The notes: generated by a model from the letters alone, not told the origin. A DNA stretch of 64,000 bases from Actinopolymorpha rutila (GCF_013407855.1 NZ_JACBZH010000001.1:2294001-2358000), one strand, 5' to 3'; shown: positions 9,831-17,870, counted from the first letter of the stretch. Numbers and translations: made by a program.

Positions 9831-9907
9831 ACCGGGCCTGAACCGGGCCTGATGGGAGACCGTCCGGATCTGAGCCGGATCTGAGCCGGATCTGATCAGG
9901 ATCTGAC
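9821..9907. repeat. two families of 11-bp tandem repeats over a stop codon
   Basis: CCGGGCCTGAA occurs three times at 9821-9852, and a second 11-mer, CCGGATCTGAG or close variants, four times at 9864-9907. The first repeat carries the stop codon of the class V aminotransferase gene, so each copy offers another in-register or shifted TGA. No function is evident; the 11-nt period equals about one helical turn. Confidence 0.85.
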
Positions 9908-9980
9908 CGAACGAGCCTGGTGATAACCGCCGCGCACGCCTGGCCAAGCACTATGGTGAGCGGCCAAAGGAACCAGTGAC

Positions 9981-10409
9981 GTGTCCAGTTCGACGGCACC
10001 CGGCCGATCTGTGGCGTGGGCCAGCACCTGCCGAGCTGACTCATCCGACCTCGCAGTCAGGGGGGTGGACGCCATCGCCGAGATCGTGGTCACGAAGACC
10101 GGAACGTCGACCATCGCGGCCGTGGGCGACGAGATCCTCGTGCAGTTGCCGGAGAACGCCACCACCGGATACCAGTGGAGGGTCGAACGCGTGTCCGGGC
10201 CGCTGGAGGTGGTGTCGTCGGAGCTGGCGCTGCCCGGCGCGGGCACCGGCGCGGCACCGATTCCGGGCGCGGGTGGGCAGCGGCTGGTCCGGCTCGCCGT
10301 CGTCGCGCCCGGCCTGGGCGCGGCCGAACTCGTCCTCAGCCGCTCGTGGGAGACGAGTTCGCTGGAGCGCTTCGAGGTCGAGGTGCGCGCCCGGCCCACG
10401 GATTCCTAG
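9981..10409 (+). CDS. chagasin-type (I42) cysteine-peptidase inhibitor
   Basis: A 142-residue protein whose C-terminal 110 residues match inhibitor family I42, tight-binding inhibitors of papain-family (C1) peptidases. All three inhibitory loops are recognisable in order: NATTGYQW at 59-66 (family NPTTGY/F), GAGGQR at 96-101 (GxGG) and RSWE at 121-124 (RPW). No signal peptide is seen. GTG 9981 has an AAAGGA site about 10 nt upstream; a GTG at 10065 is a weaker alternative. The nearest gene group, on the opposite strand, contains a C1 papain-like peptidase, which is the obvious candidate target. Confidence 0.85.
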   Translation: MSSSTAPGRSVAWASTCRADSSDLAVRGVDAIAEIVVTKTGTSTIAAVGDEILVQLPENATTGYQWRVERVSGPLEVVSSELALPGAGTGAAPIPGAGGQRLVRLAVVAPGLGAAELVLSRSWETSSLERFEVEVRARPTDS

Positions 10410-10528
10410 CGCGGTCGACGACAGCTCCGGGCACCCGCCCGCCGTACGGCCCGACCACCGGGACCGGCCGGCACGCGGGTGCTCAGCACGGGACAGTTGT
10501 CCTGCCGGGTGCTCGGCAGGGCAGTCGT

Positions 10529-10975
10529 TCACCACAGGTAGATCTGCCGGATCACTCCCTCCGCGTCCTCCAGAACGCTGACCGGCCGGCCGGTGCGGTG
10601 TGCCTGCGCGCCCAGGAACGCCAGCACGGTGCCGGCGCGCTCGTCCGCGCGGGGGAGCCGGCGCCAGCCGGGCCCGCGCAGGAGCAGCCACGGCGTGCCC
10701 GGCCCCTCCGCCGGCCGGTACGCCTCGACGTGGACGTTCGCGTGCCAGTGACCGCTCCGTTCGCCGGTCTGGACGTCCCAGGTCGCGGCGGTCAGGTCGG
10801 CCTCGGTGGGGTCGCCCGCCCTGCGCCGCGGCGGCGGCACCAGCGGGGGAGTGAACGACGACGGTTCGGGGCGGGTGCCGGGGGCACTGCCCGTCGAGGT
10901 CGCCGCCGTGCGTGGAACGGGAGCCCGCGCGGAGCTTCCTTCGGTGAATGTGGTCGCCATGGTGTAGATCCTCAC
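10529..10975 (-). CDS. hypothetical protein coupled to papain-like peptidase
   Basis: A 148-residue protein I do not recognise. It has a Ser/Thr/Pro-rich disordered N-terminal third (residues 7-55). A compact C-terminal part follows with TWDVQTGERSGHWHANVHVEAY, WLLLRGPGWRRLP, and VSVLEDAEGVIRQIYLW. The GTG start overlaps the peptidase stop (GTGA), so the two are translated together; ATG 10960 is a possible internal start. The layout peptidase, unknown protein, and opposite-strand I42 inhibitor suggests a role around the peptidase (substrate, chaperone or second inhibitor), but that is guesswork. Confidence 0.65.
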   Translation of the reverse strand: MRIYTMATTFTEGSSARAPVPRTAATSTGSAPGTRPEPSSFTPPLVPPPRRRAGDPTEADLTAATWDVQTGERSGHWHANVHVEAYRPAEGPGTPWLLLRGPGWRRLPRADERAGTVLAFLGAQAHRTGRPVSVLEDAEGVIRQIYLW

Positions 10976-12134
10976 GAAGGATGGAGCGAGGTGATGCGGC
11001 CGTCGTCCTCGAACAACCGGACCGGGCGTTCGAGGGTCTGCGACGTCGCGAGCTCCGGCAGCAGCGGGTGCTCCGACGTCAGGTCGTCACCGTCGAGGCT
11101 GAGCCAGCCGCGAACGGCGCCGTACACCCACACGTGGGTGTCGTCCTCGCCCGCCCACAGGGCGAGGACCGTCATCTCCGGTAGCAGGGCGCGCAGGGTG
11201 ACGCCGGTGATGCCGTAGACCTCGACACCACCCGGACCGGGATAGGACTCGATGTCGCACTCGCCGTAGCCGATCCGGAAGAACCCCTGCTCGCCCCAGC
11301 CGGTTCCCCAGCTGTTCTTGGCGATCCAGCACTGTTGGGCGTCGTCGTATCCGACCAGTACGACGCAGTGACCGCCGGTCGCCGCCCCGGACAGGTGCCG
11401 GTAGACCCCCGACCGGTAGCTGAAGAAGTCCTGGTACACGACGAGGCACGCGATGACCGCGCCGTAGATGCGCAGGTGCTCCTTGATCGCACCCGGGCCG
11501 GCGCCGAGCCGGGTGAAGCCGGTGACCCGGGCCCGCCGGTCGAGCCAGCCGAGATCCAGGCTCGAGTCGTCGGCGTCGTCCGGGGAGTACGGAAAGCAGT
11601 CCTCGAACGCCACTCCGGTGTCGGTGACCGACGGCAGCAGCCGCCCGGCCACCACCCGGTGTCCGCGCCCGCTCCGTCGGACCGGCCGTAACCGTGGAAC
11701 GCGTGTGCCTCGGACAGGTCCAGCGGCAGGTCGGGCATGTGCCGGGTGAACCGGGCGACGTGCTCGACGGCCGCCAGCGTCGCGAACGCCACACAACTGC
11801 CGCAGGGGCCCTGGTCCTTGACCGGCGTGGTGTAGTCGACGCCGCCCACGTCGCGCAGGTCGAAGTGGCCCGCCTCTCCGGCGTCGCCGCCCGTCCCGGT
11901 GGACCGGTCCCCGGAACGAGGAGCCGGTAGGGCGGGCGTCGCCGGGACAGTGACCCGGCGCCCGCCCGGGTCGGCCCCGGCGGCCCGGGGCCTTGGCAGC
12001 GGGACTCGGACGCGGCCGGCGCGTTCACTCTCCGACAGCGCCGTCATCGGGTTGCGCGCCATCTCCCAGGGCGTGCCGGCGCCGGTCAGCGTCCGGCCGA
12101 GGTCGACCAGGTCGAGGGGCTGGTGAACAGGCAT
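10972..12134 (-). pseudogene. papain-like C1A peptidase interrupted by a -1 frameshift
   Basis: Two overlapping frames together encode one C1A cysteine peptidase of about 387 residues. The first frame, from ATG 12134, gives a Pro/Arg-rich lead of about 88 residues and then FDLRDVGGVDYTTPVKDQGPCGSCVAF, with catalytic Cys114. Near 11649 the frame must shift to continue with LLPSVTDTGVAFEDCFPYSPDDA, GGHCVVLVGYD (catalytic His) and AKNSWGTGWGEQGFFRIGYG (catalytic Asn). One extra G in the TGGCC context would restore a single frame. All catalytic residues survive and codon use stays normal on both sides, so this is either a very recent mutation or a base-call error. No signal peptide is visible. 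Confidence 0.75.
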
Positions 12135-12668
12135 GGCTTCCCCCGTGGGCGTTTCCGGTGGATCGAGGACTCCGGTCGCCTGCGGGTACGCCGGTGCGGG
12201 CCCGGCGGCCGGTCTGGTGAGACGGTCCGATGGGGCCGTCCGGTGGAGCGAGCGGTGGGACGGGCTGTGGGACGAGCACGGACGGCCGTGGCGCGGATCG
12301 ACGGCGTTCCCCGGTGGGCCGCCGAAGGGTGCGGGCCGGTGCTCTGCGACGTCTCCATGGACGCCCTCCAAGGGGTCCCGGGGTGTTGACTTCCGGGGCC
12401 TTGTGTTCTGGGTACTCCTATGTGAGAAGAGTGACAAGTGGTGACCGGAAAGTAGTCGTTGCGGTTCGGTGAAAGTTCAGACGCCCCGAAAGGCCTGGTC
12501 AGTGCGGATTTGTACCGGCTTCGGGCAGGATCGGGGGATCACCTGGGCGCCGGTCGCCACCCCGGCGCGGGTCCCCGAGCTGTCGGAGCGGCGGTCTAGG
12601 CTGACGCGGGTCGGGCGTGAACGGGACACTTCACGACATCCGGCACACGACTTCCGGGAGGAGCAGGC
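12135..12668. other. intergenic region between peptidase and thyX
   Basis: About 530 nt lie between two divergent genes. Open frames on both strands exist, but their translations are Arg/Pro-rich noise. A less GC-rich stretch near 12395-12480 is the likeliest place for promoters. A ribosome site, GGGAGGAG, at 12655-12662 serves thyX. I see no convincing small gene or RNA. Confidence 0.5.
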
Positions 12669-13484
12669 ATGGGTGGTGCGACGGCGGCGACCGGCGTGGA
12701 CGCACGTACGGATGGCCAGCCCGTGAGGAGTGAGGGGAGCGAGCCGGTGGAGCCCACGGACGCCGACGGCGCGGCGGCGGAGTTCCGCGACGACGTTTCG
12801 GTCGAGCTGGTCCGGTCGGCCGCCCGTGACGCCGACGTGCTCTTCGCCGCCCGGGTGTCGACCAAGGGCGAGCAGTCCCTGGACGACGTGGAGGCCGACG
12901 CCGAGCGGTCCGCCGGCCTGATCAACTACCTCATGCGGTCCCGGCACGGCAGCCCGTTCGAGCACAACTCGATGACCTTCTACGTGCACGCGCCGATCTT
13001 CGTCTTCCGCGAGCTGATGCGGCACCGGATCGCCTCCTACAACGAGGAGTCCGGGCGCTACCGCGAGCTGCGGCCGGTGTTCTACGTCCCCGGACCCGAG
13101 CGCAGGCTGGTGCAGGAGGGCAAGCCCGGCCACTACCAGTTCGTGTCGGGTACGCCGGAGCAGCACGCGCTGGTCCAACGCGAGACCCGCGAGCAGTGCA
13201 GCCGGGCCTACGCGTCCTACCAGCGCATGCTCGCCGCGGGGGTCGCCCGCGAGGTGGCCCGGATCGTGTTGCCGCTCACGATCTACTCCTCGGCCTACGT
13301 CACGGTCAACGCCCGCTCGCTGATGAACATCCTGTCGCTGCGTACCAGCCGGGAGGAGTCCGCGGTCCCGTCCTACCCACAGCGTGAGATCGAGATGATG
13401 GCCGAGCGGATGGAGGAGGAGTGGGCGCGGCTGATGCCGCTCAGCCACGCCGCCTTCCAGCGCAACGGCCGCGTCGCCCCCTGA
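12669..13484 (+). CDS. thyX: flavin-dependent thymidylate synthase
   Basis: ThyX makes dTMP from dUMP using methylene-tetrahydrofolate, FAD and NADPH. The 271-residue protein carries the family signature RHRxxSxNxxSxR as Arg118-His119-Arg120, Ser123, Asn125, Ser128, Arg130. The substrate helix ends in LPLTIYSSAYVTVNARSLMNILSLRTS. The first 40 residues are an acidic extension beyond the usual start; the ATG is kept because GGGAGGAG lies 7 nt upstream. In many actinobacteria thyX lies between dapB and dapA, as here. Confidence 0.96.
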   Translation: MGGATAATGVDARTDGQPVRSEGSEPVEPTDADGAAAEFRDDVSVELVRSAARDADVLFAARVSTKGEQSLDDVEADAERSAGLINYLMRSRHGSPFEHNSMTFYVHAPIFVFRELMRHRIASYNEESGRYRELRPVFYVPGPERRLVQEGKPGHYQFVSGTPEQHALVQRETREQCSRAYASYQRMLAAGVAREVARIVLPLTIYSSAYVTVNARSLMNILSLRTSREESAVPSYPQREIEMMAERMEEEWARLMPLSHAAFQRNGRVAP

Positions 13485-13582
13485 GCAGGCCCCCGCATCC
13501 CGCCCGGCGGCGTTGTCGTCGTCGCGCGTAGGACACCGCCACGCGACTCCCCCGCCTTGCCGGACGGGCGCGGACGACCTGC

Positions 13583-14995
13583 TCAGTTGTCAACCCTGAT
13601 TGGCTTTCCGGTGAAACCGAGGTCGCGGCGGCGGTCGGCGACGACCGCGGCCACGGCGTCGACGAACGCGTCGACCGGCATCGCCGGTAGCCGGCGATCG
13701 TCGCGCAGCCGGACCGCCACGCTGCCGGCGTCGGCCTCCCGCGCGCCGACCACCGCGAGGTAGGGCACCCGGCGCGGGCGGGCGGCCCGCACCCGTGCGC
13801 CCAGGCTCTCGTCGCGGTCGTCCACGTCGACCCGTAGTCCGGCGTCCTCGGCCCGCTGCGCAACCGCCCGGGCCGCCTCGGCCTGCGCCGGGCTCACCGG
13901 GAGGACGAGCACCTGCACCGGCGCGAGCCAGGGCGGCAGGGCACCCGCGTAGGCCTCCAGCAGGTAGGCCACCATGCGCTCCATCGACGCCAGCACGCTC
14001 CGGTGCACCATCGCCGGCCGCTGCCGGCTGCCGTCGGGAGCGACGTACTCCAGGTCGAACCGCTCCGGTTGGTACAGATCCACCTGCACGGTCGACAGGG
14101 TGAACTCCCGCCCGTGCGCGTCGTACACCTGGACGTCGATCTTCGGCCCGTAGAACGCCGCCTCGCCCCGCACCGCGCGAACCTGCACGCCGTGCTGGTC
14201 GAGCGCGTCCCGCAGGATCGCCTCGGCCCGCTCCCACATCGACGCCTCACCCGCGTAGGACTTGCCCTCCTCCGGCGGGCCGGGCAGTGACAGCCGGTGG
14301 TACGCCGCGCGGATCCCGAGGACGTCGTACGCCTCGTCGATCATCGAAAGCGCCCGCACCGCCTCCCGTGCGGCCTGCTCGGGCGGGCAGAAGATGTGCG
14401 CGTCGTTCAGGGTGATGCCGCGCACGCGGGTGAGTCCGCCCACCACCCCGGACCGCTCCATGCGGTACATCGACCCGACCTCGCCGATCCGCAGCGGCAG
14501 CTCCCGGTGGCTGCGCAGCCGGGAGCGGTAGACCAGCGCGTGGTGCGGGCACAGCACGGGCCGCAGGACGAGGTCCTCACCGCCGACCCGGAACGGCGGG
14601 AACATGTCCGGACCGAAGTGCTGCCAGTGGCCGGAGCGTTCGTACAGCGCGCGCTTGCCCACCGCGGGGGTCCGCACGTGGCGGTAGCCCTGCCGGCGTT
14701 CCAGGTCGAGGACGTAGCGTTCGAGTTCGGCGACGACGGCGGCACCGTCGGGCAGCCAGAGCGGGAAGCCGGCGCCGACGAGTTCGTCGCCGGTGAAGAT
14801 GTCGAGCTCGCGGCCGAGCCTGCGGTGGTCGACCGGTCCGTCGCCGGCGTCCGCGAGCGGACTTCGGTCCGGACCCTCGGCCGGCCGCTCCGGTGCGTTG
14901 TGCACGGATTCGACGGGCTCGAGGGGTTCGCCGGGTTCGCGAGATTCGGCTGGTTCGTGGCGAACTGAGCCGGAGGGTGAGTGTGGTGCGTGCAT
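13583..14995 (-). CDS. short threonyl-tRNA synthetase paralogue (no TGS/editing domains)
   Basis: A 470-residue class II synthetase matching only the catalytic and anticodon-binding parts of ThrRS; housekeeping ThrRS has about 640-680 residues. The zinc ligands that select threonine are kept: Cys in LRPVLCPHHALVYRSRLRSHRELPLRIGE, His in NDAHIFCPPEQ, and His in RPAMVHRSVLASMERM. Motif 2 is MYRMERSGVVGGLTRVRG. The anticodon domain (VQVLVLPVSPAQAEAARAV...) ends the protein. The first 55 residues are a Glu/Pro-rich linker in place of the TGS and editing domains. Without editing it could misacylate with serine. It is probably a starvation or resistance paralogue; a full-length thrS should exist elsewhere. 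Confidence 0.9.
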   Translation of the reverse strand: MHAPHSPSGSVRHEPAESREPGEPLEPVESVHNAPERPAEGPDRSPLADAGDGPVDHRRLGRELDIFTGDELVGAGFPLWLPDGAAVVAELERYVLDLERRQGYRHVRTPAVGKRALYERSGHWQHFGPDMFPPFRVGGEDLVLRPVLCPHHALVYRSRLRSHRELPLRIGEVGSMYRMERSGVVGGLTRVRGITLNDAHIFCPPEQAAREAVRALSMIDEAYDVLGIRAAYHRLSLPGPPEEGKSYAGEASMWERAEAILRDALDQHGVQVRAVRGEAAFYGPKIDVQVYDAHGREFTLSTVQVDLYQPERFDLEYVAPDGSRQRPAMVHRSVLASMERMVAYLLEAYAGALPPWLAPVQVLVLPVSPAQAEAARAVAQRAEDAGLRVDVDDRDESLGARVRAARPRRVPYLAVVGAREADAGSVAVRLRDDRRLPAMPVDAFVDAVAAVVADRRRDLGFTGKPIRVDN

Positions 14996-15022
14996 CGGGG
15001 TTCGTCTCCTTCGGGTGAGGGA

Positions 15023-15065
15023 GGGAGCACCCCGAGTGCCAGCCGACCCGGGAGGTGCTCCCGGG
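15023..15065 (-). promoter_or_regulatory. mutually exclusive hairpins of a threonine attenuator
   Basis: In the transcript of the short ThrRS gene, CCCGGGA(15065-15059)/TCCCGGG(15053-15047) forms a 7-bp hairpin. GGGAGCACC(15062-15054)/GGTGCTCCC(15031-15023) forms a 9-bp hairpin that uses the same 5' bases. Only one can form at a time. They lie between the leader-peptide stop (15081) and the synthetase ribosome site (GAAGGAG). This is what ribosome-mediated attenuation needs; no U tract follows, so termination would be Rho-like or translational. Confidence 0.6.
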
Positions 15066-15080
15066 CCGTCCGCGCGGCCG

Positions 15081-15182
15081 TTATCGACTGATCGTTGAGA
15101 AAAGATCGTCGGGACGAGGCCGCCGCGTCGCGGGAAGCGACTGCGGCGTCGTCGTGCTGAACAGGACCGACGCGAAGTTCAC
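15081..15182 (-). CDS. threonine-rich leader peptide of the short ThrRS gene
   Basis: A 33-residue leader starting at GTG 15182 and ending at TAA 15081. Residues 10-12 are three consecutive threonines, all ACG codons, inside LFSTTTPQS; two more ACG codons follow (five in total). It ends 15 nt before the first of two competing hairpins and 85 nt before the synthetase ATG. No Shine-Dalgarno site precedes it, but a TACGCT -10 box lies exactly 6 nt upstream, so the mRNA is probably leaderless. Stalling on ACG codons when charged tRNA-Thr is scarce would change hairpin choice and raise synthetase expression. Confidence 0.65.
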   Translation of the reverse strand: MNFASVLFSTTTPQSLPATRRPRPDDLFSTISR

Positions 15183-15188
15183 GGGACG

Positions 15189-15194
15189 AGCGTA
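15189..15194 (-). promoter_or_regulatory. -10 box of thr leader transcript
   Basis: TACGCT on the minus strand, 6 nt before the leader GTG, fits TANNNT with transcription starting on the GTG. No good -35 hexamer is apparent. Confidence 0.5.
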
Positions 15195-15250
15195 GCGGAG
15201 ATCGCGGCCGTTCGTGCCGCCACCGGCTCCGCCGATCCACCCCGGACCGG

Positions 15251-15264
15251 TAGCGTGAGGTCCC
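15251..15264 (+). promoter_or_regulatory. -10 box upstream of dapA
   Basis: TAGCGT (15251-15256) lies 8 nt before the dapA ATG. A GAGG at 15257-15260 could also act as a weak ribosome site of an upstream-started mRNA, so the leaderless reading is only likely. Confidence 0.35.
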
Positions 15265-16182
15265 ATGGCTCCCAGCTCAACGCCTGCCGAGGCGCCCCGC
15301 GCGCCCCTCGGCCGCGTCCTCACCGCGATGGTCACCCCGTTCACCGCCGGTGGCGACCTCGACCTGCCCGCCGCGCAGCGCCTGGCGACCCATCTGGTCG
15401 ACACCGGCAACGACGGCCTGGTGGTCAGCGGCACCACCGGTGAGTCGCCCACCACCAGCGACGCCGAGAAGGACGCGCTGCTGCGCGCGGTCGTGGAGGC
15501 GGTCGGCGACCGGGCGACCGTGGTCGCCGGGACCGGCACCAACGACACCCGGCACGCCGTCGAGCTGTCCGTGCAGGCGGAGAAGGCCGGCGCACACGGC
15601 CTGCTCGTGGTGACGCCCTACTACAACAAGCCTCCGCAGGAAGGCCTGCTGGCGCACTTCCGCACCATCGCCGACTCCACCGGCCTGCCGGTGATGCTGT
15701 ACGACATCCCGGGCCGCACCGGCACCGCGATCGCCACCGAGACGCTGATCCGGCTCGCCGAGCACGAGCGGATCGTCGCGGTGAAGGACGCGAAGGGCGA
15801 CATCGCCGGCACCACCGCGGTGCTGGCGCGCTCCGACCTCGCCTACTACAGCGGCTCCGACGAGTGGAACCTCGCCCTGCTGGCGACCGGCGCCGTCGGC
15901 GTGGTGAGTGTCGTCGCGCACGTCGCGGCCAGGGAGTACGCCGACATGCTTGCCGCCGTCGACGCGGGTGACCTCGCGTCCGCGCGGGCGATCGACCGCC
16001 GCCTGGTCCCGGCGTTCCAGGCGATCATGACCCGAACCCAAGGAGCGATCATGGCCAAGGCCGCGCTCGAAGTGCTGGGCGTCCTGCCCGGCCGTACCGT
16101 CCGACCTCCGCTGGTCCCGGCCACGGAGGACCAGCTCCGGGGGCTGGAAGCAGACCTTCGGGAGGCTGGACTCACCTCATGA
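15265..16182 (+). CDS. dapA: 4-hydroxy-tetrahydrodipicolinate synthase
   Basis: DapA condenses pyruvate with aspartate semialdehyde, the first committed step to diaminopimelate and lysine. The 305-residue TIM barrel has all marks: TAMVTPF at 20-26, SGTTGESPTTSDAEK (Thr57-Thr58 relay), VVTPYYNKPPQEGL, YDIPGRTG (Tyr146) and VKDAKGD with Schiff-base Lys174. The last 30 residues (LGVLPGRTVRPPLVPATEDQLRGLEADL) follow the bacterial consensus. The stop overlaps the rnj ATG by 4 nt, giving the dapA-rnj pair common in actinobacteria. Confidence 0.96.
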   Translation: MAPSSTPAEAPRAPLGRVLTAMVTPFTAGGDLDLPAAQRLATHLVDTGNDGLVVSGTTGESPTTSDAEKDALLRAVVEAVGDRATVVAGTGTNDTRHAVELSVQAEKAGAHGLLVVTPYYNKPPQEGLLAHFRTIADSTGLPVMLYDIPGRTGTAIATETLIRLAEHERIVAVKDAKGDIAGTTAVLARSDLAYYSGSDEWNLALLATGAVGVVSVVAHVAAREYADMLAAVDAGDLASARAIDRRLVPAFQAIMTRTQGAIMAKAALEVLGVLPGRTVRPPLVPATEDQLRGLEADLREAGLTS

Positions 16183-17870
16183 GCCACCCCCACCCCGAAC
16201 TCGGCGCCCCTGCCCAGCTTCCTCCCGGCGCGCTCCGCGTCACCCCACTCGGCGGTCTCGGCGAGATCGGCCGCAACATGACGGTCTTCGAGCACGACGG
16301 CCGGCTGCTGATCGTCGACTGCGGCGTGCTCTTCCCTGAGGACAAGCACCCCGGCGTCGACCTGATCCTGCCCGACTTCGAGCCGATCCGGGACCGCCTG
16401 GACGACATCGAGGCGCTCGTCCTCACCCACGGGCACGAGGACCACATCGGCGCGGTGCCGTACCTCCTCCGCGAACGCCGCGACATCCCGGTGGTCGGTT
16501 CCCAGCTCACCCTGGCCCTGCTGGACGGGAAGCTGCGCGAGCACCGGCTGAAGGACGTTCCGCACCATGTCGTCCGCGAACGCCAGCGGACGCGGTTCGG
16601 CCCGTTCGACCTGGAGTTCGTGTCGGTCAACCACTCGATCCCGGACGCCCTGGCGGTGGCCATCCGCACCGGCGCGGGGACCGTCCTGCACACGGGCGAC
16701 TTCAAGATGGACCAGCTTCCGCTGGACCGCAGGCTCACCGACCTGCGGGCGTTCGCCCGGCTCGGTGAGGAGGGCGTCGACCTGTTCCTGGTCGACTCCA
16801 CCAACGCCGAGATGCCCGGCTTCACCGTCTCCGAACGCGACATCACCCCGACGATCGACCGGGTCTTCGCCCGGGCCGACCGCCGGATCATCGTCGCCTG
16901 CTTCGCCTCGCACGTGCACCGCGTCCAGCAGGTGATGGACGCAGCGGTCGAGCACGGGCGCAAGGTGGCCTACGTCGGGCGGTCGATGGTCCGCAACATG
17001 GGGATCGCCAGCGACCTGGGGTTCCTCCGGGTGCCGCCGAACACCGTGATCGACGTACGCGAGGTGGACAAGTACGAGCCGAACGAGGTGGTGCTGATCT
17101 CCACCGGTTCGCAGGGCGAGCCGCTGTCGGCGCTGTCCCGCATCGCCGCCCGCGACCACCCGCAGATCCGGATTGAGGTCGGCGACACGGTCGTACTGGC
17201 GTCATCCCTCATTCCCGGCAACGAGAACGCCGTCTACCGCGTGATCAACGGGCTGTCCCGCTGGGGCGCCAACGTCGTGCACAAGGGGAACGCGCTCGTG
17301 CACGTGTCCGGCCACGCGTCCGCCGGTGAGCTGCTGTACTGCTACAACATCATCCGCCCCCGCAACGTCCTGCCGGTGCACGGCGAGATCCGGCACATGC
17401 GCGCCAACGCCGACCTGGCGGTGGCCACCGGTGTGCCCAGGGAACGCGTCGTGCTCGCCGAGGACGGCGTGGTGGTCGACCTGATCGACGGTGTCGCCAG
17501 GATCGCCGGGAAGGTCGACTGCGGTTACGTCTACGTCGACGGCTCGACCGTCGGCGACATCACCGAGACGTCGCTGAAGGACCGCCGCATCCTCGGCGAG
17601 GAGGGCTTCATCTCCGTCATCGTGGTGGTCGACTCGGTGACCGGGAAGGTGACCGGGGGACCGGAGATCAAGGCCCGCGGCTTCGCCGAGGACGACTCGG
17701 TGTTCGATCCGGTGCTGGAGAAGATCGCCGAGGCGCTGGACCGGGCCGGCCGTGACGGCGTGGACGACACCTACCAGTTGCAGCAGCTGATCCGGCGCAC
17801 CATCGGCAAGTGGGTGAGCGACACCCACCGCCGCCGGCCGATGATCATCCCGGTGGTCGTGGAGGTCTAG
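16179..17870 (+). CDS. rnj: ribonuclease J
   Basis: An RNA-processing and decay enzyme with 5'-3' exonuclease and endonuclease activity, of the beta-CASP metallo-beta-lactamase family. The 563-residue protein shows THGHEDHIG with metal ligands His84, His86, Asp88, His89. HTGDFKMD supplies a further Asp; ATFASHVHR-like VACFASHVHRVQQ starts the beta-CASP part; VHVSGHASAGEL carries a late His; and LPVHGEIRHMRANADLA is the RNase J signature. The C-terminal domain is present. It is translationally coupled to dapA and convergent with the following DapA-like gene. Confidence 0.95.
   Translation: MSHPHPELGAPAQLPPGALRVTPLGGLGEIGRNMTVFEHDGRLLIVDCGVLFPEDKHPGVDLILPDFEPIRDRLDDIEALVLTHGHEDHIGAVPYLLRERRDIPVVGSQLTLALLDGKLREHRLKDVPHHVVRERQRTRFGPFDLEFVSVNHSIPDALAVAIRTGAGTVLHTGDFKMDQLPLDRRLTDLRAFARLGEEGVDLFLVDSTNAEMPGFTVSERDITPTIDRVFARADRRIIVACFASHVHRVQQVMDAAVEHGRKVAYVGRSMVRNMGIASDLGFLRVPPNTVIDVREVDKYEPNEVVLISTGSQGEPLSALSRIAARDHPQIRIEVGDTVVLASSLIPGNENAVYRVINGLSRWGANVVHKGNALVHVSGHASAGELLYCYNIIRPRNVLPVHGEIRHMRANADLAVATGVPRERVVLAEDGVVVDLIDGVARIAGKVDCGYVYVDGSTVGDITETSLKDRRILGEEGFISVIVVVDSVTGKVTGGPEIKARGFAEDDSVFDPVLEKIAEALDRAGRDGVDDTYQLQQLIRRTIGKWVSDTHRRRPMIIPVVVEV

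Noticed and set aside
11640..11665. Programmed ribosomal frameshifting in the peptidase gene
   Set aside because: No slippery heptamer, stem-loop or internal Shine-Dalgarno site is apparent; mutation or sequencing error is simpler.
12133..12472. Small plus-strand ORFs between the peptidase and thyX genes
   Set aside because: Overlapping frames all give Arg/Gly-rich sequence, none has a convincing ribosome site with a conserved-looking protein.
14996..15264. T-box riboswitch upstream of the ThrRS paralogue
   Set aside because: I could not find the conserved T-box/AGAA features; the Thr-rich translated leader with competing hairpins explains the region better.
15081..15548. 155-codon minus-strand ORF covering the thr leader and antisense of dapA
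   Set aside because: Only the last 33 codons carry meaning; the rest is the complement of dapA, and the -10 box sits exactly 6 nt before GTG 15182.
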